Part shown: piece after piece, positions 1 to 6,677 of the stretch | How the letters are laid out: each line of letters begins with the position of its first letter | Numbering within the stretch: position 1 is the stretch's first letter | Assembly: GCA_034112105.1 (NCBI GenBank) | Contig: JAWUVZ010000084.1 | Span: forward strand, 1 to 36,157 | Length of the DNA stretch: 36,157 bases | Direction of reading: 5' to 3' | Source: Glaciecola sp034112105 | GTDB lineage: Bacteria; Pseudomonadota; Gammaproteobacteria; Enterobacterales; Alteromonadaceae | Translations under genes and position numbers: made by a program | The notes under the pieces: generated by a model | The model's input: the letters and a program-made list of their open reading frames with translations, nothing else | Database searches by the model: none | Told to the model about the DNA's origin: nothing

Positions 1-1
1 C

Positions 2-712
2 GGAGTAATGACAACGTTAATCGAGAAGAATACGACAGTACCTACTAAGAAGTCTCAAACCTTCTCAACAGCTGAAGATAATCAAGCTGCGGTAACGGTC
101 CATGTCCTTCAAGGCGAGCGTAAGCAAGCGCAAGGCAATAAGTCATTAGGCCAATTTAATTTAGAGGGTATTCGCCCTGCATCACGTGGTGCACCTCAAA
201 TTGAAGTGACTTTTGACATAGATGCAGACGGTATTTCGCATGTATCAGCTAAAGATAAAGACACAGGTAAAGAGCAGAAGATTACGATTAAAGCTAACTC
301 AGGTTTGAGCGATGAGGAAATCGAACAAATGGTTCAAGACGCAGTAGCTAATAAAGAAGCTGATGCTAAGTTTGAAGAATTAGTTGCAGCTCGTAACCAA
401 GCTGATGGTATGATACACGGCACCCGCACGCAAATTGAAGAAGCGGGTGAAGCATTACCGGAAGAAGACAAAAAAGCGATTGAAGAAGCGATTGATGCTT
501 TAGAAACTGCGCGCAAGGGCGATGATAAAGCTGCAATTGAAGCTAAAACGGAAGCCTTGATGGAAGTGTCAACTAAGCTAATGGAAATTGCTCAAGCGAA
601 AGCCGCGGCAGAAGGCCAAAGTGCTCCAGAAGGTGGCGAAGCGAAATCTGATAATGCAGATGACGATGTTGTTGATGCTGAGTTCGAAGAAGTCAAAGAC
701 GACAAAAAATAA
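2..712 (+). CDS. dnaK: Chaperone protein DnaK (Hsp70), C-terminal part only
   Basis: The gene is cut by the left edge; the frame is already open at base 2, so the ATG at base 8 is an internal Met. The visible 236 residues begin in the beta-sandwich substrate-binding domain (MTTLIEKNTTVPTKKSQ), continue through FNLEGIRPASRGAPQIEV and the alpha-helical lid, and end in the acidic tail DDVVDAEFEEVKDDKK. That tail is typical of proteobacterial DnaK and contacts co-chaperones and clients. DnaK is the ATP-driven cytosolic Hsp70, working with DnaJ (encoded next) and GrpE. One oddity: the segment normally read as DGILHVSAKDK is DGISHVSAKDK, with a TCG codon where Leu (TTG would be one base away) is expected. 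A hairpin terminator follows at 742. Identity is certain; the ATPase domain is outside the window. Confidence 0.98.
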   Translation, partial: GVMTTLIEKNTTVPTKKSQTFSTAEDNQAAVTVHVLQGERKQAQGNKSLGQFNLEGIRPASRGAPQIEVTFDIDADGISHVSAKDKDTGKEQKITIKANSGLSDEEIEQMVQDAVANKEADAKFEELVAARNQADGMIHGTRTQIEEAGEALPEEDKKAIEEAIDALETARKGDDKAAIEAKTEALMEVSTKLMEIAQAKAAAEGQSAPEGGEAKSDNADDDVVDAEFEEVKDDKK

Positions 713-741
713 TTGTTGTTGATTAACTAAGCTAGTAAATT

Positions 742-780
742 GGGCGCAACTGATAAATTCAGATTGCGCCCTGTTTGTAT
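742..780 (+). terminator. Hairpin terminator after dnaK
   Basis: GGGCGCAA (742-749) pairs with TTGCGCCC (764-771). Inside it CTGA (750-753) pairs with TCAG (759-762), leaving a TAAAT loop and one bulged A. The downstream tract TGTTTGTATT is only moderately T-rich, so termination may be partial and allow some dnaJ read-through. Confidence 0.65.
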
Positions 781-911
781 TGAAGTTAACTGACTTTATC
801 TATATTAATTTATTGTTTTATAAGAACTTTTAAGCACTAAGTTGAATGCTGAATGAAGGCCTAAAGAGCCTTTATAAAACAAAGACACACAATGCGGGAA
901 TTTTTGATCTT

Positions 912-2033
912 ATGTCCAAACGAGACTACTACGAAGTATTAGGCGTAGAACGCAGTGCTGATGAACGCACTATTAAGAAAGCCTATAAGAAGCTCGCAAT
1001 GAAATACCACCCCGATCGCACTCAAGGTGACAAGGGGATGGAAGAAAAATTTAAAGAAGCGCAAGAAGCGCATGAAATTTTAACTGATTCTAAAAAACGT
1101 CCAGTGTATGACCAATATGGTCATGCAGGAGTAGATCAAAGTCGCGGCGGCGGCGGTCATGGTCAAGGTGCTGAGTTTGGCGATATCTTTGGTGATGTTT
1201 TCGGTGATATTTTTGGTGGTGGACGAGGTCGTCAATCGCGTGCTCGCCAAGGTTCCGATTTACGTTACAATCTTGAAATGTCATTGGAAGAGGCCGTTCG
1301 CGGTAAGGACGTTGAAATTCGTGTTCCCACCTTGGTTGAATGTGATAGCTGCCATGGTTCAGGAGCAAATAAGGGATCGTCACCTACGGGTTGCCCAACC
1401 TGTAAAGGAAACGGTCAGGTACAAATGCGTCAGGGTTTCTTTGCTGTACAGCAGACCTGTCCTACTTGCTCTGGTAAGGGTAAAATCATTGGCGATCCGT
1501 GTAGTCCATGTCGTGGCCAAGGTCGTAAAGAAAAAACTAAAACGTTATCTGTAAAGGTGCCTGCAGGCGTTGATACGGGTGATAGGATTCGTCTTACTGG
1601 TGAAGGTGAAGCTGGCGAAAACGGAGCTCCTGCTGGAGACCTATACGTTCAGGTTAACATTCGTGAGCATGAAATTTTTGAACGCGATGGTAATAATCTA
1701 TATTGCGAAGTGCCTTTAGGTTTTGCTACCGCCGCACTAGGTGGTGAAATCGAAGTTCCTACCTTAGATGGCAAAGTGAAGCTGAAGATTACGCTAGAGA
1801 CGCAAACAGGCAAAATGTTCCGTCTCAGAGGGAAAGGGGTTAAATCTGTTCGTAGTGGCAGTGTAGGTGACTTGATGTGCAAAGTTGTCATTGAAACGCC
1901 AGTTAATTTATCACCCAAGCAAAGAGAAATGTTAGAAGAATTTGATGCTTCTCTTGGCGGCGGTAAGCATCGCCCAAAGGAGCAGGGATTCTTTGATGGT
2001 GTGAAGCGATTCTTTGACGATTTAACCAAGTAA
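912..2033 (+). CDS. dnaJ: Chaperone protein DnaJ (Hsp40)
   Basis: DnaJ is the J-domain co-chaperone that delivers unfolded clients to DnaK and stimulates its ATPase. The 373-residue product starts MSKRDYYEVLGV. An upstream in-frame ATG at 846 would add 22 unconserved residues, so I chose 912. The J-domain has the HPD triad at residues 33-35. A Gly/Phe-rich linker follows (FGDIFGDVFGDIFGGGRG). Then come four CxxCxGxG zinc-binding repeats (CDSCHGSG, CPTCKGNG, CPTCSGKG, CSPCRGQG) and the C-terminal peptide-binding and dimerisation domain. The length is normal for the family. It lies about 200 bp after dnaK on the same strand, the usual heat-shock pair, and has its own strong terminator. Confidence 0.98.
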   Translation: MSKRDYYEVLGVERSADERTIKKAYKKLAMKYHPDRTQGDKGMEEKFKEAQEAHEILTDSKKRPVYDQYGHAGVDQSRGGGGHGQGAEFGDIFGDVFGDIFGGGRGRQSRARQGSDLRYNLEMSLEEAVRGKDVEIRVPTLVECDSCHGSGANKGSSPTGCPTCKGNGQVQMRQGFFAVQQTCPTCSGKGKIIGDPCSPCRGQGRKEKTKTLSVKVPAGVDTGDRIRLTGEGEAGENGAPAGDLYVQVNIREHEIFERDGNNLYCEVPLGFATAALGGEIEVPTLDGKVKLKITLETQTGKMFRLRGKGVKSVRSGSVGDLMCKVVIETPVNLSPKQREMLEEFDASLGGGKHRPKEQGFFDGVKRFFDDLTK

Positions 2034-2087
2034 TTTTAATATCGGTTTGCACAGACTCGATGTTTTAAGTGGTTGCAAACAAAACAT

Positions 2088-2120
2088 AAAAACGCTCTAG
2101 TAAATTGAGCGTTTTTTTTT
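2088..2120 (+). terminator. Rho-independent terminator after dnaJ
   Basis: AAAAACGCTC (2088-2097) pairs with GAGCGTTTTT starting at 2107, and the T-run continues to 2120. This is a textbook intrinsic terminator about 55 bases after the dnaJ stop. A weaker inverted repeat, GTTTGC (2045-2050) with GCAAAC (2075-2080), precedes it. Confidence 0.9.
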
Positions 2121-2329
2121 AGTTGATTTTTTGCTCTCCATATTGTTTATAACAAAGTAATCATACTACTACATTCATAATAAATGTTTGTTTCGAACAA
2201 TTAGTCTATTCTTGTTAGTGTTGAAGTTAATTGGGTTTACCAGACACTTTGCAAATAAACTGTCAATATATGCCTTCATCATAGTACAATTTTAATAACA
2301 ATAACAACATGTTCAAATAGGGAAATAAT

Positions 2330-2797
2330 ATGAAGAAAATACTCATTTCACTGGCTTTAGCTGCAACCTTAACGACACCTTTAGTTTTCGCAAAAGAAGC
2401 AAATTCAGAGAAACAAGCAAACACAGCTGTCGATTTTAGAAAAGCAGTATTGCAATTGGTTCGAAGTAATATGGGCCCGCTTGGCGCCATGGCCAAAGGC
2501 CAAATTGATTATGACGCAGATGTTATAACAACGAATTCATTGCGTATAGGACAACTCGCATTGATGATGGGGGATTACTTTGAATTGGATACTAGAAAGT
2601 TTTCAGTAGAAACCGACGCTAAAGATGCTGTTTGGGACGAAATGGATGACTTTAAAAGCAAAACACAAGACCTGATTAATGCCGCCGCGAATCTACAACA
2701 AGTAGCACTGACCAAAGACGAAAGTAATTATCGCAAGGCAATAGGTGACTTAGGTTCAACTTGTAAAGCGTGTCATGATAAATTTAAGAAAGATTAG
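2330..2797 (+). CDS. Cytochrome c' (periplasmic, monohaem)
   Basis: The 155-residue protein opens with a signal peptide (MKKILISLALAATLTTPLVFA, likely cleaved after AFA-like residues). The mature part has the cytochrome c' pattern RKAVLQLVRSNMGPLGAMAKGQ near its start. The haem-attachment motif CKACH sits at residues 145-149, close to the C-terminus, as expected for this four-helix-bundle class. Family members bind NO, CO or O2 or act as small electron carriers in the periplasm; which applies here cannot be read from sequence. AGGGAAATAAT precedes the ATG. A cytochrome b561 gene lies on the opposite strand at 3440-4129, a combination often seen and possibly an electron partner (inference). 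Confidence 0.93.
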   Translation: MKKILISLALAATLTTPLVFAKEANSEKQANTAVDFRKAVLQLVRSNMGPLGAMAKGQIDYDADVITTNSLRIGQLALMMGDYFELDTRKFSVETDAKDAVWDEMDDFKSKTQDLINAAANLQQVALTKDESNYRKAIGDLGSTCKACHDKFKKD

Positions 2798-3023
2798 TGT
2801 GAACAGGTCAGTATCTATAAAAACGTAAAAACCTCTAATTTGTATAAAAATCAATCAGTAAAGATCCTTCTTTAATATTAATTTTTAAGCGCCTAGTTTT
2901 TTTAACATTATGAAACTAAAGTCATTTAATCTTATTCCAAATGGTAATATCGTCAAGTAATAAAATTATCCTAAAGTAGTGTTTCTTTGCTGTATTTTTT
3001 ATGTATTATTAATGTTAACAATG

Positions 3024-3045
3024 ACAGGCTTTGGGAGAAGCCTGT
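3024..3045. promoter_or_regulatory. Perfect inverted repeat, probable operator
   Basis: ACAGGCTT (3024-3031) and AAGCCTGT (3038-3045) form a perfect 8-6-8 dyad. It covers the position where the -35 element of the promoter at 3058-3066 would lie (3038-3043), and that -35 sequence is poor. The arrangement suggests a dimeric regulator acting on the small-peptide unit. As an RNA it would also be a hairpin, but it lies upstream of the predicted transcription start and lacks a T-run, so a DNA site is the better reading. The flanking stretch 2798-3023 is AT-rich and I see no gene or clear signal in it. Confidence 0.5.
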
Positions 3046-3057
3046 AGATTGTATCAG

Positions 3058-3066
3058 TGCTATAAT
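3058..3066 (+). promoter_or_regulatory. Extended -10 promoter of small-peptide unit
   Basis: TGC followed by TATAAT (3061-3066) is a perfect extended -10 element. There is no consensus -35 at 16-18 bp spacing, which is common for extended -10 promoters, especially activator-dependent ones. Transcription would start near 3073 and run through the peptide gene to the terminator at 3316-3348, giving an RNA of about 275 nt. Confidence 0.5.
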
Positions 3067-3101
3067 TGTTTTTTAAAGCAATTACAATGATTGTAGAGAA
3101 G

Positions 3102-3183
3102 AATCCTCAATACCCTTTGAGGTTTCTATGGAAACACGGAGGTTACTAGCGCTAAATCCTAAATAAAAATAAAAAAAAGGATT
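3102..3183 (+). promoter_or_regulatory. Structured leader with possible Shine-Dalgarno sequestration
   Basis: The leader contains CCTCAA (3105-3110) pairing with TTGAGG (3117-3122), and GTTTC (3122-3126) pairing with GAAAC (3131-3135). AATCCT (3155-3160) is exactly complementary to AGGATT (3178-3183), which contains the ribosome-binding site of the 30-residue peptide. A second AATCCT copy lies at 3102-3107, partly inside the first hairpin. Two anti-SD copies, one engaged in another helix, could allow alternative folds that open or close the ribosome-binding site. This is inferred by eye; no folding energies were computed. Confidence 0.4.
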
Positions 3184-3190
3184 GGCCAGT

Positions 3191-3283
3191 ATGTCAAAAG
3201 ATGCTTTAAAACAAACAGCGTTTGCTGTCGGTTTAACTATTCTATATGGATTGACAATTTCTCAAGCGAACGCGTTTTTTTAG
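3191..3283 (+). CDS. Small hydrophobic or secreted peptide, 30 residues, unknown function
   Basis: The reading frame ATG (3191) to TAG (3283) encodes 30 residues: a short polar start (MSKDALKQ), a hydrophobic stretch (TAFAVGLTILYGLTIS) and the end QANAFF. The QANA sequence resembles a signal peptidase I site, which would leave only FF; otherwise it is a single-span membrane peptide. AAGGA (3177-3181) lies nine bases before the ATG, a good ribosome-binding site. The gene has its own promoter, structured leader and strong terminator. Small hydrophobic peptides with sequestered ribosome-binding sites include type I toxins and dual-function RNAs, but I see no antisense RNA and do not recognise the sequence. 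Function unknown. Confidence 0.55.
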   Translation: MSKDALKQTAFAVGLTILYGLTISQANAFF

Positions 3284-3311
3284 TATTAGGCGTTAGTGTA
3301 GAGTCTTTAAA

Positions 3312-3348
3312 TAAAAGAGCTAAGGTGAATAACCTTGGCTCTTTTTTT
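3312..3348. terminator. Strong bidirectional intrinsic terminator
   Basis: AGAGCTAAGGT (3316-3326) pairs with ACCTTGGCTCT (3332-3342) around a GAATA loop, an 11-bp stem with one G-T pair. Seven Ts follow on the plus strand (3342-3348), ending the small-peptide transcript. On the minus strand the stem is followed by TTTTATTT, so it may also serve the cytochrome b561 gene arriving from the other side. Confidence 0.9.
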
Positions 3349-3439
3349 ATCTACCCCTTTTTACAATGGCCTCTTACGCCGGCTTTAGCGCCAAGATAGT
3401 CGCAAGCCGAATTATGTTTTCGAATAGGCAACAAGGTAA

Positions 3440-4129
3440 TTAGTAGTAGAAATCATCAATTACTTCTGGTGCAAAAGTAACGACAATGAGATAGACGATT
3501 ATTGCTGAAAGGCAGGCAAAGACTGCAAACTTTAACCAATGATTTTGCGCTTGAATAGCCCGTGCTTTTTCTTTATGTGACTTATATCCTGTGATCATAC
3601 TTACGACTAAGTTCTGTTTCTTGGCAAATTGGTAGACAAGCATTGCGCCGATATGCAAAGCAAGAAAAAACCAGACTGCTTTAAATCCTTGGTTATGCAA
3701 CCAATTCATTATATCTCGCGTGTCGTCTCCTATAGCGTTGTAGTAAGGACCGCTATGAAAAATGTCATCAGTAATAAATAAACCACTGATAGCTTGCGTT
3801 AATAATACCGTTAGAATAAAAATTATCGAATAGGCACCCAAGGGGTTGTGACCTAAATTTGGCTTATAATTACTTTTAGTGAATGTGCTTGAATATTGAA
3901 GTGCGCGTTGTGGCGACACAATAAATTGCGAAAACTTTGCATAATAAGCCCCGCAAATGCCCCAAAGTAATCTAAAGATCAAGAGCCCCAAAATAAAATA
4001 ACCACCATAAAAATGCCACTCAATAGCATCATCAATTAGTTCTGCTGTTATATATTGCGAAGCAATCGCAATGACCAACAGCCAATGAAAAAGACGAGTA
4101 GGGAAATCCCAAATATATACATTTTGCAT
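3440..4129 (-). CDS. Cytochrome b561 family membrane protein
   Basis: The 229-residue product is a di-haem-type cytochrome b of the bacterial cytochrome b561 / Ni-Fe hydrogenase b-subunit family, which passes electrons between the quinone pool and periplasmic carriers. It begins MQNVYIWDFPTRLFHWLL, the family's typical opening with a haem-ligand His in the first membrane span. Further His residues occur in or near later spans (EWHFYGGYFILG, LHNQGF, LALHIGAM). There are four to five hydrophobic segments and a short C-terminal tail. An upstream TTG at 4147 would add six residues, but the ATG at 4129 has GGA at a proper distance and gives the family-like N-terminus. It converges on the cytochrome c' gene, a plausible partner. 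Confidence 0.88.
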   Translation of the reverse strand: MQNVYIWDFPTRLFHWLLVIAIASQYITAELIDDAIEWHFYGGYFILGLLIFRLLWGICGAYYAKFSQFIVSPQRALQYSSTFTKSNYKPNLGHNPLGAYSIIFILTVLLTQAISGLFITDDIFHSGPYYNAIGDDTRDIMNWLHNQGFKAVWFFLALHIGAMLVYQFAKKQNLVVSMITGYKSHKEKARAIQAQNHWLKFAVFACLSAIIVYLIVVTFAPEVIDDFYY

Positions 4130-4327
4130 GAATGTTCCGTATTTCAAGATATCAATAAGTTGAACGACCGCACTTTAGCTAGTCTTTTACTTCCGGCTCA
4201 TTTAAACCAGTGATACTCATTATAACTCAAAGAAAATTGTTCCATAGTTATTATAAAGTTAAATCAAGCTTTAGGTTTTTCTGTTATTCGGGCAATATAT
4301 CATAAACGTAAAAGAGATAGAGTTCAT

Positions 4328-5131
4328 ATGACTAAAATAGGTGTTTTGGGTGCGAACGGTCGCATGGGACGAGTATTAATCGATGCTTGCTATCAGCATA
4401 CTGACGTATCGCTTGGATTCGCTAGTGTGCGAAGCGGCTCTTCCCTAATTGGTATTGATGCAGGTGAACTGGCTGGAGTTGCTAAACAATACATTAACGT
4501 TTGCGATGCTGAGCAAAAACCCACGGGTATTGCTGATGTCATTATTGACTTTACTTTGCCCCAAGCCTTGCCATCCAATCTTGATTGGTGTGTCAGCAAT
4601 AATAAGGCAATCGTTATTGGTACTACGGGGCTTTCTGCACTCGAGTTGGGGATGATTGACCAAGCAGCGAAATCAATTCCGATTGTATTTGCGGCCAATT
4701 ACAGTGTTGGCGTTAATTTATTACTTAGTTTAGTAAGACAAACAAGTGCGGTAATGGGGAAAGATGCAGATATTGAAATAGTAGAGGCTCACCACCGCTA
4801 TAAAAAAGATGCACCGTCCGGAACTGCCGTCGCTATTGGCGAGGCTATTGCAGATGAATTAGGCCGTGACCTGTCTAAATGTGCCGTATATGGTAGGCAA
4901 GGTGATGCGGGGGAGCGCGATCAACAAAGCATTGGTTTCTGTACGATCCGTGCGGGTGATATAGTAGGCGAGCATACCGCTATATTTGCCACGATAGGTG
5001 AAAGAATAGAATTAACTCATAAAGCATCCAGTCGTTTAACTTTTGCCAATGGCGCATTAACGGCTGCTATTTGGCTTAAAGATAAGCCAGCAGGTCTTTA
5101 CAGTATGCAACAAGTGCTGAATTTACAATAA
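4328..5131 (+). CDS. dapB: 4-hydroxy-tetrahydrodipicolinate reductase
   Basis: DapB reduces 4-hydroxy-tetrahydrodipicolinate with NAD(P)H in the diaminopimelate/lysine pathway, in the cytosol. The 267 residues start with the dinucleotide-binding loop GVLGANGRMGR (usually GAGGRMG). The catalytic block EAHHRYKKDAPSGTA is at residues 153-167, with catalytic His155, Lys159 and the substrate-binding SGT. The usual fourth residue of HHRHK is Tyr158 here, a tolerated variation. The length is normal. It precedes carAB, an order also found in E. coli and other gammaproteobacteria. No strong terminator is visible before the small minus-strand frame that follows. Confidence 0.97.
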   Translation: MTKIGVLGANGRMGRVLIDACYQHTDVSLGFASVRSGSSLIGIDAGELAGVAKQYINVCDAEQKPTGIADVIIDFTLPQALPSNLDWCVSNNKAIVIGTTGLSALELGMIDQAAKSIPIVFAANYSVGVNLLLSLVRQTSAVMGKDADIEIVEAHHRYKKDAPSGTAVAIGEAIADELGRDLSKCAVYGRQGDAGERDQQSIGFCTIRAGDIVGEHTAIFATIGERIELTHKASSRLTFANGALTAAIWLKDKPAGLYSMQQVLNLQ

Positions 5132-5157
5132 GTTAAATTTAACGTTAGGGTGTGAAA

Positions 5158-5370
5158 TCATCCAAAAAGCCACATGTGGATTTGGATATGTGTATTTTTT
5201 GATGCTTTCGCAGCCAACATTAACCTTAATGCTTGTTTTTCTATATTTTCTAGTTTAATCCAAGAAACAAATAGATCATTTTTACGCATTAATATATAAT
5301 CAGCGGAATTTGCCACAAAATTGCAATTTCGCTCTAAGCGCAAGTAAAAATCTTTGGCGGGAAAAGCCAT
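5158..5370 (-). CDS. Possible small hypothetical protein (70 residues)
   Basis: This open frame lies in the 389-bp gap between dapB and carA and converges on dapB. The product begins MAFPAKDFYLRLERN and ends KASKNTHIQIHMWLFG. The segment SWIKLENIEKQALRLMLAAKASKN resembles the helix-then-strand ending of many small exported or cytosolic proteins, and codon use looks plausible. Against it: no Shine-Dalgarno precedes the ATG, there is no signal peptide, and I recognise no family. The rest of the gap (5371-5520) holds the carA leader; I see no attenuator or convincing arginine or pyrimidine operator there. Confidence 0.35.
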   Translation of the reverse strand: MAFPAKDFYLRLERNCNFVANSADYILMRKNDLFVSWIKLENIEKQALRLMLAAKASKNTHIQIHMWLFG

Positions 5371-5520
5371 ACGATTGAGCTAGCGCTGATGTATTGAAAA
5401 TGTGACGATTCGCGAAGAAGCTACTAAAAAAGCTGTTTTTTGACGCTTTTTACGTATTTTTCGGAAATATTAGCGTTTCGCTGTTATTTCCCTTGTTACC
5501 TTTAATTTTAGGAGGTTGAC

Positions 5521-6663
5521 TTGGCTATTTCTGCTCTTTTAGTGCTAGAAGATGGTTCTGTTTTCAACGGTACAGCTATAGGTTGTGCGGGTCATAGTGT
5601 TGGAGAGGTTGTCTTCAATACATCAATGACCGGTTATCAAGAGATTCTTACCGACCCATCATACGCTGAACAAATAATCACACTTACATATCCTCACATT
5701 GGTAACACCGGAATAAATTCTGAAGATGTTGAATCCAATAAAATTTGGGCTAAAGGCCTCATAATTCGAGATCTTCCTCTCGTCGCTAGCAGTTTTCGAA
5801 GCGAGCAATCCCTATCTGATTACCTTAGGTTCAATAATATAGTTGCAATAGCAGACATCGATACGCGACGTTTGACACGCATTTTGCGTGACAAAGGGGC
5901 TTTACGTGGCTGTATAGTGACTGCAGATGCGTTAACCCAGGAGCAAGCATTGGCTGCAGCAAAAGCCTTTCCTGGGTTAAAAGGAATGGATCTAGCAAAA
6001 GTGGTATCCAGAGTAGAACACACAACATGGACTGACGGGTCATGGGAACTTGGTAAGGGTTATGTCACCAACAAGCAAAACCTGCCTTATCACGTTGTTG
6101 CTTATGATTTTGGTGCGAAAAACAATATTCTGAGAATGTTAGTAGACCGCGGTTGCAAACTTACCTTGGTCCCAGCGCAAACTCCTGCGGCAGAAGTGTT
6201 GGCGCTAAATCCAGACGGTATTTTCTTATCGAATGGTCCGGGCGATCCCGAACCTTGTACTTATGCAATCCAAGCTATCAAAGTATTTCTAGACAACTCT
6301 ATTCCAATTTTTGGTATTTGTCTTGGCCATCAACTACTTGCAATAGCGAGTGGTGCAAAAACACAAAAAATGAAATTTGGACATCACGGCGCAAATCATC
6401 CAGTGAAGGATTTAGCTCGCGGAGTCGTCATGATTACAAGCCAAAACCATGGTTTTGCAGTTGATGAATCGTCGCTACCAGATAATCTCAAAGTAACTCA
6501 CATATCTTTATTCGATAAGTCGTTACAAGGTATAGAGCGCAGAGATAAACCGGCGTTTAGCTTCCAAGGTCATCCTGAAGCAAGCCCCGGTCCGCATGAT
6601 GCAGCACCGTTATTCGACAAATTTATTGAACAAATAGTTCAGTCTCAAAAACAAGCTCAATAG
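5521..6663 (+). CDS. carA: Carbamoyl-phosphate synthase small (glutaminase) chain
   Basis: CarA hydrolyses glutamine and passes ammonia to CarB for carbamoyl phosphate, the precursor of arginine and pyrimidines. The start is TTG at 5521: a perfect AGGAGG (5510-5515) sits five bases upstream and the family N-terminus SALLVLEDGSVFNG follows at once. A UUG start is also known for E. coli carA. The 380-residue protein has the CPSase small-chain domain (about 1-150) and a class I glutamine amidotransferase domain. The nucleophile is Cys267 in FGICLGHQ, with His351 and Glu353 in FQGHPEASPGP completing the triad. carB follows after 14 bases, so the two are one operon. Confidence 0.98.
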   Translation: MAISALLVLEDGSVFNGTAIGCAGHSVGEVVFNTSMTGYQEILTDPSYAEQIITLTYPHIGNTGINSEDVESNKIWAKGLIIRDLPLVASSFRSEQSLSDYLRFNNIVAIADIDTRRLTRILRDKGALRGCIVTADALTQEQALAAAKAFPGLKGMDLAKVVSRVEHTTWTDGSWELGKGYVTNKQNLPYHVVAYDFGAKNNILRMLVDRGCKLTLVPAQTPAAEVLALNPDGIFLSNGPGDPEPCTYAIQAIKVFLDNSIPIFGICLGHQLLAIASGAKTQKMKFGHHGANHPVKDLARGVVMITSQNHGFAVDESSLPDNLKVTHISLFDKSLQGIERRDKPAFSFQGHPEASPGPHDAAPLFDKFIEQIVQSQKQAQ

Positions 6664-6677
6664 TAGGAAATTAGACT

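Noticed and set aside
846..911. Upstream ATG start for dnaJ
   Set aside because: It adds 22 residues not found in DnaJ, whose N-terminus is conserved as MSKRDYYEVLGV.
4130..4147. TTG start for the cytochrome b561 gene
   Set aside because: The ATG at 4129 has a proper GGA and begins the family-typical MQNVYIWDFPTRLFHW; the extra six residues are not family-like.
5371..5520. ARG box or pyrimidine attenuator in the carA leader
   Set aside because: No sequence matched the two-box arginine operator pattern and no leader peptide with a U-rich attenuator was found by eye.
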